Shown in pieces: positions 6,259 to 10,918 of a stretch of DNA of 10,918 bases (position 1 is its first letter; every line of letters starts with the position of its first letter). The notes under the pieces were generated by a model, which made no database searches, was not told the origin of the DNA, and saw nothing but the letters and a program-made list of their open reading frames with translations. The stretch comes from Pseudomonadota bacterium (GTDB lineage: Bacteria > Pseudomonadota > Gammaproteobacteria > Burkholderiales > Sulfuricellaceae), in assembly GCA_021783895.1 (NCBI GenBank), contig JAJXTJ010000007.1, positions 1 to 10,918 on the forward strand, given 5' to 3'. The translations under genes and the position numbers were made by a program.

Positions 6259-7202
6259 CGGATAGATCCCCTTCTTTCTGCTGTTTTTCGGTCGTGCGCT
6301 ATCCATTCGTCTTTCGTCATACGCCGAGCGTTTTCTATCCTTTCAATTGCCCACTGGTTGTACTGCGGGTCAAGGTCGCAAGCCATCCAATGCCGGTTAA
6401 GTTGCTCGGCCACAACCGATGTTGTGCCAGATCCGGAAAATGGGTCAATGACCAGATCGCCCTCATTCGAGGATGCCAGTACAAACTTACGTACCAACTC
6501 TTCAGGTTTTTGTGTCGGGTGCGGCGTTTTTTCGCCCATGCCGTTGCATGTGGTTGGAATATCTATCACGTCTTTTGGCTTCGCCCCTTTAGGGTGCGGC
6601 GTCCAGTTGTCGCGCTGCTTGTTTGCTCCCTTGCCATAGGCGCTGGTCTCTGCCTGCGGATGGGATGGATATTTCAGCGTGTGTGCCCCATAAGGGGTCC
6701 GTACGTCGTCGATATTGAGCTTGGACGCATCGGATTTCCGGAAATGAATGATGCTTTCGTGTGATCGTCCCCAATCACTGCCCAAATTTGCCTTGTTCTT
6801 GTAGTGCCATATAAGCCAGCGGCAATGCTTGAAATACTTTGATGCCGGGTGCTTTAAATCGGCAAGGATTTCCGAGAAGCCGCACACATACAAAGACCCC
6901 GTAGGCTTCAACACTCGCGAGGCGTGCTTTATCCATTTGATAGACCATTCAATATAAATTTCTTGGCTATAGAAATTATCCCAATCAGCTTTTTTGATAT
7001 TGTACGGCGGGTCTGCAAAGACAAGATCGACGCTCGCATCATCAAGGGATTCCAGCCAATCAAGCGAATTTCCTTGATATAAGCGCCCGTTTGATTTTTC
7101 GTATTGCAGTTGAAAACCTTCGAAAACGGGCTTAAAAGGTACCTCCCTGCTCATCGGCTCTCGCCGTGCATCTTTAGTTTCAATCAGAGAAAGTTGTTCC
7201 AT
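6255..7202 (-). CDS. Beta-class DNA methyltransferase (N6-adenine or N4-cytosine) of a type II R-M system
   Basis: It transfers methyl from S-adenosylmethionine to an exocyclic amino group at the restriction site, protecting host DNA from the adjacent nuclease. In a 315-residue product the motifs run in beta-class order: catalytic motif IV DPPY at 64-67 (LVFADPPYNIKKADW), a central target-recognition region (about 130-225), motif X HPTQKPEEL (228-236) and the SAM-binding motif I DPFSGSGTT (253-261). DPPY with this order is commonest among N6-adenine enzymes but does not exclude N4-cytosine. I chose the ATG at 7202 (MEQLSLIET); an in-frame start at 7313 adds 37 residues that look like spacer, and one at 7154 is also possible. 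No strong ribosome-binding site precedes 7202. It overlaps the nuclease by four bases. Composition is AT-richer than its flanks, suggesting acquisition. The recognition sequence cannot be read from the protein. Confidence 0.9.
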   Translation of the reverse strand: MEQLSLIETKDARREPMSREVPFKPVFEGFQLQYEKSNGRLYQGNSLDWLESLDDASVDLVFADPPYNIKKADWDNFYSQEIYIEWSIKWIKHASRVLKPTGSLYVCGFSEILADLKHPASKYFKHCRWLIWHYKNKANLGSDWGRSHESIIHFRKSDASKLNIDDVRTPYGAHTLKYPSHPQAETSAYGKGANKQRDNWTPHPKGAKPKDVIDIPTTCNGMGEKTPHPTQKPEELVRKFVLASSNEGDLVIDPFSGSGTTSVVAEQLNRHWMACDLDPQYNQWAIERIENARRMTKDEWIAHDRKTAERRGSIR

Positions 7203-7352
7203 TTTTTCACTACCGCCATGCAAGTAATGCACATGATACCTAACCTTGGTACATGAATGTGCTGGCAGGATGGGATGCAAGGCGTTGGGCGCTTCCATGC
7301 AAACGACCGGCAACGCCGCAACGCACCCACCAGCACGGCCTGAATGTTCAGG
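7203..7352. other. Spacer between bpt and the R-M operon
   Basis: This 150-bp region must contain the R-M promoter unless transcription reads through from bpt. It holds the 14-base palindrome after bpt (7339-7352) and a weak inverted pair GTGCTGG (7259-7265) / CCAGCAC (7330-7336). I see no convincing promoter, no controller-protein box and no attachment-site-like direct repeat matching the other side of the R-M genes. Confidence 0.45.
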
Positions 7353-8087
7353 TTATTCACTTGTAACCCCTATTCGTTGCCAGCGACCATCGACCAAGCC
7401 CTCCAGAGGTTGGTAGTTGATCTTGTAGGCCATCTTGCGGCTGTGCTCGATCCAGTAGCCGAGGTACAGATAGGGTAGCTCCAGTTCACGGCACAGCGCA
7501 GCCTGCCACAGGATATTGTAGGTGCCGAAGCTGGAGCGGGGCAGGTTGGGGTCGAAAAAAGTATACACCGAAGAGAGTCCGTCGTTCACCCTGTCGATCA
7601 GGCTGACCATGCGCAGCGCATCCCCCTCGCGGAACTCGATCAGATAGGTGTCGACGTGGCTTTGCAGCAGGAAACGCTCGTATTGCTCAAGGTCGTCCTG
7701 ATCCATGCCGCCGCCGGCATGGCGCGATGTCTGGTAGCGCCGGTAGAGTTCGTGATGCTCGGGGTCGTAGACCCGCTCCCGCGCCGCTGCGGTCATTGCG
7801 GAATGGGCTTTCCAGGCGCGCCGCTGGGTGCGGTTATGCTCGAACTCATCGACAACCAGCCGCACCGGGACGCAGGCCTGGCACTGGCTGCATTGCGGCC
7901 GATAGTTGTAGGCGCCGCTGCGGCGGAAGCCGAGGCGGATCAGTTCGCTGTACGCCGCAGTGTCGACCAGCTCGTTGGGCGTGGCCACCAGCGAGCGCGC
8001 CATCCGCCCCGGCAGGTAGCTGCACGGGTAGGCGGAAGTCAGGTAGAACTGCAACTCGCGCGTGGAAAAGTCATTCAGCAAGTTCAT
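7353..8087 (-). CDS. bpt: Aspartate/glutamate leucyltransferase (bacterial protein transferase)
   Basis: Bpt moves leucine from Leu-tRNA onto proteins with N-terminal Asp or Glu, creating a primary N-degron that ClpS/ClpAP degrades. The 244-residue protein has the N-terminal ATE domain with [14 protein letters not shown] (C22) and the cysteine motif [15 protein letters not shown] (C66, C69, C72). The C-terminal GNAT-like half contains [30 protein letters not shown] and [19 protein letters not shown]. Length and motifs fit the bacterial Bpt/Ate family rather than the longer eukaryotic ATE1. The start lies two bases after the aat stop, so aat and bpt are co-translated. Immediately after the stop is a 14-base palindrome (7339-7352) without a T-tract. 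Older annotation calls this family arginyl-tRNA-protein transferase (ate); leucine specificity is inferred from the bacterial subfamily. Confidence 0.93.
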   Translation of the reverse strand: MNLLNDFSTRELQFYLTSAYPCSYLPGRMARSLVATPNELVDTAAYSELIRLGFRRSGAYNYRPQCSQCQACVPVRLVVDEFEHNRTQRRAWKAHSAMTAAARERVYDPEHHELYRRYQTSRHAGGGMDQDDLEQYERFLLQSHVDTYLIEFREGDALRMVSLIDRVNDGLSSVYTFFDPNLPRSSFGTYNILWQAALCRELELPYLYLGYWIEHSRKMAYKINYQPLEGLVDGRWQRIGVTSE

Positions 8088-8089
8088 GG

Positions 8090-8767
8090 TTAGCGCCAGT
8101 GTCCGATATTTCCGGGAAAGTTTACCAGTTCCGCGAGCTTCTGGCGGAACTCGGCGCGTGGAATCTCGCGCGCCCCGAGCGAGGCGAGATGCGAGGTTTT
8201 CATCTGGCAGTCGATCATGCCGAAACCCCAGTGTTCGAGCTGTCTGACCAGATGGACGAAGGCGATCTTGGAGGCATCGGTGGCGAGGCTGAACATGGAT
8301 TCGCCGTAGAACATCCTGCCCAGGCTGATGCCGTATAGTCCGCCGACGAGCTCGCCTTCCATCCAGGTTTCGACCGAGTGCGCCAGGCCGAGTCGGTGAA
8401 GCTCGGTGTAGGCGGAGATCATGGCCGGGGTGATCCAGGTGCCGCCGTGCTCATCGCGCGGTGCGGCGCAGGCTTCCATGACTTGCCGGAAGGCGGTGTC
8501 GGCGCGGATTTCATAGGGGCGGTTTTTCAGGGCCTTGCGCAGTGAGCGGGAGACCTTCAGTTCGGCAGGGAACAGCACCATGCGCGGGTCAGGACTCCAC
8601 CACAGGATAGCCTCGCCGGGGTTGAACCAGGGGAAAATCCCATGCGAGTAGGCCTCGATCAGCCGCTGCGGGGAAAGGTCGTCGCCCGCCGCCAGCAAGC
8701 CGTTGGGCTCGCGCAGGGCAGAATCGAGCGGCGGAAAAGGGTCGTTCGGGTTAAGCCAGGGAATCAC
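8090..8767 (-). CDS. aat: Leucyl/phenylalanyl-tRNA-protein transferase
   Basis: Aat adds Leu or Phe from aminoacyl-tRNA to proteins with N-terminal Lys or Arg, producing N-degrons for ClpS/ClpAP. The 225-residue product opens with the family signature [17 protein letters not shown], then [20 protein letters not shown] and [20 protein letters not shown] (43-62). Later come MFYGESMFS and the WGFGMIDCQ strand that line the active site. The start codon is GTG at 8767, overlapping the DUF302 stop as GTGA; the N-terminal signature fixes this start. An AAGG lies too close to act well as a ribosome-binding site, so translation probably depends on the upstream gene. The stop is two bases before bpt. 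Confidence 0.96.
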   Translation of the reverse strand: MIPWLNPNDPFPPLDSALREPNGLLAAGDDLSPQRLIEAYSHGIFPWFNPGEAILWWSPDPRMVLFPAELKVSRSLRKALKNRPYEIRADTAFRQVMEACAAPRDEHGGTWITPAMISAYTELHRLGLAHSVETWMEGELVGGLYGISLGRMFYGESMFSLATDASKIAFVHLVRQLEHWGFGMIDCQMKTSHLASLGAREIPRAEFRQKLAELVNFPGNIGHWR

Positions 8768-9153
8768 GCCTTGAGACTATCGCGCACCCGTTCAAGCCGG
8801 CCCTTCACTTCGGCTGCCAGTTCCTTGATGCCTGGCTTGTCGACCAGTTTCAGCACTGCGGATGGATCCATGAAGGCAACCGTAACCTTGCCGTCGGCTT
8901 CTTCGCGCACCACCACGTTGCATGGCAGCAGCAGGCCGATATCGGGGTCGGCCTCGATGGCGCGGTGCGCCAGCGGCGGGTTGCAGGCGCCGAGGATGCG
9001 GTAGGGGCGACCGTCGATGTTGAGCTTGGCCTTCATGGTGGCCTTCACATCGATGTCGGTGAGGACGCCGAAGCCTTCCGTTTTCAGGGCATCGATGGTC
9101 TTGGCCACTGCTGCGTCGAAGGGGATGTCGAGTTGGGTGCTGAATCCGTACAT
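8764..9153 (-). CDS. DUF302 family protein
   Basis: A 129-residue single-domain cytoplasmic protein of the DUF302 family, recognised by the opening [20 protein letters not shown], then [33 protein letters not shown] and [15 protein letters not shown]. The cysteines in GACNPP and LPCNVVV are typical of the family. It has no signal peptide or membrane segment. Its biochemical function is unknown. AGGA 7 nt before the ATG at 9153 supports the start. The stop overlaps the aat GTG, so it is translationally coupled to aat, and it begins 38 bp after the cusA-like gene. A link to metal or redox stress is suggested only by that neighbourhood. Confidence 0.9.
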   Translation of the reverse strand: MYGFSTQLDIPFDAAVAKTIDALKTEGFGVLTDIDVKATMKAKLNIDGRPYRILGACNPPLAHRAIEADPDIGLLLPCNVVVREEADGKVTVAFMDPSAVLKLVDKPGIKELAAEVKGRLERVRDSLKA

Positions 9154-9190
9154 GGTGGGGTCCTGATAGAGTGGAAAGAAATAAGTTGAA

Positions 9191-9196
9191 ATTATA
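9191..9196 (-). promoter_or_regulatory. Perfect TATAAT hexamer, possible -10 of an internal promoter for DUF302-aat-bpt
   Basis: The - strand reads TATAAT at 9196-9191, overlapping the cusA stop codon (TAA, 9194-9192). A start near 9184 would give a 30-nt leader ahead of DUF302. No recognisable -35 lies 16-18 bp upstream (the sequence there is AGGCGG-like) and there is no extended -10, so this is only a candidate. Confidence 0.28.
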
Positions 9197-10918
9197 GCGG
9201 ATCGGACTGGCTACCGCCTCTTCCGAACAGCATCCATTCCTTGACCAGCGCATACAGCGCCGGGATGACGGCCAACGTGAGAATTGTCGATGAAATCATG
9301 CCGCCCACCATCGGCGCGGCGATGCGGCTCATTACCTCGGAACCGGTACCGGTGCTCCACAGGATAGGCAGCAAGCTGGCCATGATCGCCACCACCGTCA
9401 TCATCTTCGGCCGCACCCGTTCCACCGCGCCTTCCATCACCGCATCGTAGAGATCGGACGGAACCAGCGTCTTGTCCTCGGCTTCCCGTTTGGCCTTGAG
9501 CTCGTTGAGTGCGTGGTCGAGGTAGATCAGCATCACCACGCCGGTTTCCGCTGCCACACCGGCCAGGGCGATGAAGCCCACCGCCACGGCGACCGACAGG
9601 TTGTAGTTAAGTATCCACATCAGCCAGACGCCGCCGACCAAAGCGAAGGGCACCGACAGCATCACGATCAGGGTCTCGGTGAGACGGCGGAAATTGAGGT
9701 AAAGCAGCAGGAAGATGATTGCCAGCGTTACCGGGATGACGATTTTCATCTTCTCGGTGGCGCGTTCCATGTACTCGAACTGGCCGCTCCAGGTAGCATA
9801 GTAGCCGGGCGGAAACTTGACCTTGTCATGAACTGCCTTCTGTGCGTCGCGCACGTAGCCGCCGATGTCGCGGCCTCGGATGTCGACGAAGATGTAGGCG
9901 GAGAGCAGGGCGTTCTCGGTGCGGATTGCCGGTGCGCCCCTGGCGATCTCGATTTTTGCCAGCTGACCGAGCGGTACCATCGCCGCCGATCCGCCCGACT
10001 CTCCGCCGACCGGCACCAGCACCTGTGTGGCGATCATCTGCGGGCTGCTGCGCAAATCGCGCGGATAGCGCACGCTGACGCCGAAGCGCTCGCGCCCCTC
10101 CACCATGGTGGTGACTGTTTCCCCTCCCAGGGCGGTAGCGATCACGTCCTGCAGTTCGCCTACGGTGATGCCGTAACGGGCCAGTTGGGCGCGGTCTGGC
10201 TCAATGTTGAGATACAGGCCGCCGGTTATGCGTTCGGCATATGCGCTGGTGGTGCCCGGCACCTGCTTGACCACGGTTTCAATTTCTTGCGCCAGCTTTT
10301 CCATTTCCTCCAGGTTTTTGCCAAACACCTTGATACCGATGGGGGTGCGGATGCCGGTGGAGAGCATGTCGATGCGCGCTTTGATCGGCATGGTCCAGGA
10401 ATTGGCGATGCTGGGTATCTGCAGGGCCTGGTCCAGCTCGGCGATCAGCTTGTCTATGGTCATGCCGGGCCGCCATTCGTCCTCGGGCTTGAGGTTGATA
10501 ATGGTCTCGAACATCTCCAGCGGCGCCGGATCGGTGGCGGTGTTCGCTCGTCCCGCCTTGCCATACACCGAGGCCACTTCGGGGAAGCTCTTGATGATCT
10601 TGTCCTGGGTTTGCAGCAGTTCGGCCGCCTTGGTCACCGACATGCCGGGCAGCCCGGTGGGCATGTAGAACAGCGTGCCCTCGTTGAGGGTGGGCATGAA
10701 CTCGCTGCCGAGCCTTGAGGCCGGGTACAGGCTCATTGCCAGAGCCGCCAGCGCGAGAAGGATAGTCAGCTTCTTCCAACGCATCACCCAGGCGATCACC
10801 GGTCGGTACAGCCAGATCAGGAAGCGGTTCAACGAGCCTCCTGACTTGGACGGCGTAGACTGCGGCGTGTGCTTGGACATGGTGAGCAGCACCGGGGTCG
10901 CGGATAGCAGGGCCGCGC
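9192..10918 (-). CDS. cusA: CusA-type copper/silver RND efflux pump, C-terminal half (5' end outside the window)
   Basis: This is the inner-membrane proton-driven pump of a CusCBA-like tripartite system that exports Cu(I)/Ag(I). The frame is open to the right edge ([11 protein letters not shown]...), so about 575 of an expected 1,030-1,050 residues are present. The visible part begins near the end of the first RND repeat, followed by the mid-protein membrane segment ([13 protein letters not shown]), the second porter region, and the last transmembrane bundle with [19 protein letters not shown] and [16 protein letters not shown]. The three methionines that bind metal in E. coli CusA (M573, M623, M672) are all kept with identical spacing, in FYMP, PLEM and RIDM (codons near 10664, 10514 and 10367), which favours monovalent copper/silver over the divalent CzcA type. 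The internal GTG/ATG codons near 10892-10880 are not the start. CusB/CusC partners would lie upstream, off the edge. Confidence 0.93.
   Translation of the reverse strand, partial: AALLSATPVLLTMSKHTPQSTPSKSGGSLNRFLIWLYRPVIAWVMRWKKLTILLALAALAMSLYPASRLGSEFMPTLNEGTLFYMPTGLPGMSVTKAAELLQTQDKIIKSFPEVASVYGKAGRANTATDPAPLEMFETIINLKPEDEWRPGMTIDKLIAELDQALQIPSIANSWTMPIKARIDMLSTGIRTPIGIKVFGKNLEEMEKLAQEIETVVKQVPGTTSAYAERITGGLYLNIEPDRAQLARYGITVGELQDVIATALGGETVTTMVEGRERFGVSVRYPRDLRSSPQMIATQVLVPVGGESGGSAAMVPLGQLAKIEIARGAPAIRTENALLSAYIFVDIRGRDIGGYVRDAQKAVHDKVKFPPGYYATWSGQFEYMERATEKMKIVIPVTLAIIFLLLYLNFRRLTETLIVMLSVPFALVGGVWLMWILNYNLSVAVAVGFIALAGVAAETGVVMLIYLDHALNELKAKREAEDKTLVPSDLYDAVMEGAVERVRPKMMTVVAIMASLLPILWSTGTGSEVMSRIAAPMVGGMISSTILTLAVIPALYALVKEWMLFGRGGSQSDPL

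Noticed and set aside
5296..6306. Longer nuclease beginning at the ATG at 6306
   Set aside because: It would overlap the methyltransferase by 52 bases, whereas 6258 has an AAGGGG site and a four-base ATGA coupling overlap.
6255..7313. Longer methyltransferase beginning at 7313
   Set aside because: The extra 37 residues (MPVVCMEAPNALHPILPAHS and onward) have no family resemblance and come from low-coding-quality spacer; 7202 gives a normal N-terminus.
7259..7336. Inverted repeat GTGCTGG / CCAGCAC flanking part of the bpt to R-M spacer, considered as mobile-element ends
   Set aside because: Only seven bases long, with no target duplication and no transposase; such pairs are common by chance.
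7339..7352. Palindrome CCTGAATGTTCAGG right after the bpt stop, considered as a terminator
   Set aside because: The stem is only six pairs with a two-base loop and no T-tract follows on the - strand; it may be a protein-binding site or chance.
10051..10062. CGCAAATCGCGC, the reverse complement of 12 bases of the shared repeat tail
   Set aside because: It lies inside the pump gene and encodes a normal YPRDLR segment; there is no hairpin next to it and the match extends no further, so it is coincidence.
9513..10718. 401-codon open frame on the + strand opposite the efflux pump
   Set aside because: It is a shadow of the CusA frame, which has conserved metal-binding methionines and membrane segments; the + strand product has no recognisable fold.

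Overview
The window looks like ordinary chromosome of a GC-rich proteobacterium. The gene set (a NarX/NarL-type two-component pair, thyA-folA, tandem aat and bpt, a CusA-type copper/silver pump) and the protein sequences suggest a betaproteobacterium, perhaps of the Nitrosomonadales/Gallionellaceae kind. That placement is an impression from sequence style, not a database result.

Layout, left to right. The + strand carries an XRE-family antitoxin-like regulator (13-348) whose probable toxin partner would lie off the left edge, then a 249-bp spacer, then a translationally coupled sensor kinase and response regulator related to NarX/NarL (598-2538, 2535-3194). A long stem-loop with a T-tract (3333-3400) follows the pair. 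From there to the right edge every gene is on the - strand: a decayed metallo-beta-lactamase-fold gene (3781-3430), folA (4288-3785), thyA (5079-4285), a two-gene restriction-modification system (methyltransferase 7202-6255, endonuclease 6258-5296), bpt (8087-7353), aat (8767-8090), a DUF302 gene (9153-8764), and the C-terminal half of a CusA-type RND pump that runs off the right edge (10918-9192).

How the genes work together. The sensor kinase probably reads an anion such as nitrate or nitrite through a NarX P-box and passes phosphate to the adjacent regulator. thyA and folA form the usual dTMP/folate pair; the metallo-hydrolase was a third member of that operon, three bases after folA, before it decayed. 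The methyltransferase and nuclease overlap by four bases and form a self-contained R-M unit, visibly AT-richer than its flanks, so it is probably an acquired insert between bpt and thyA. DUF302, aat and bpt are packed with overlaps or 2-bp gaps behind cusA, so a metal pump, an uncharacterised small protein and both bacterial N-degron aminoacyl-transferases may be co-transcribed.

The most unusual non-coding signal is a pair of hairpin elements, one abutting the broken 3' end of the metallo-hydrolase gene and one between thyA and the R-M system. They have different hairpins but share an identical 16-base tail, and the second has the structure of two inverted REP sequences. I found no tRNA, rRNA, CRISPR array, transposase or clearly new defence system. 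The restriction nuclease is the gene whose specificity is least predictable.
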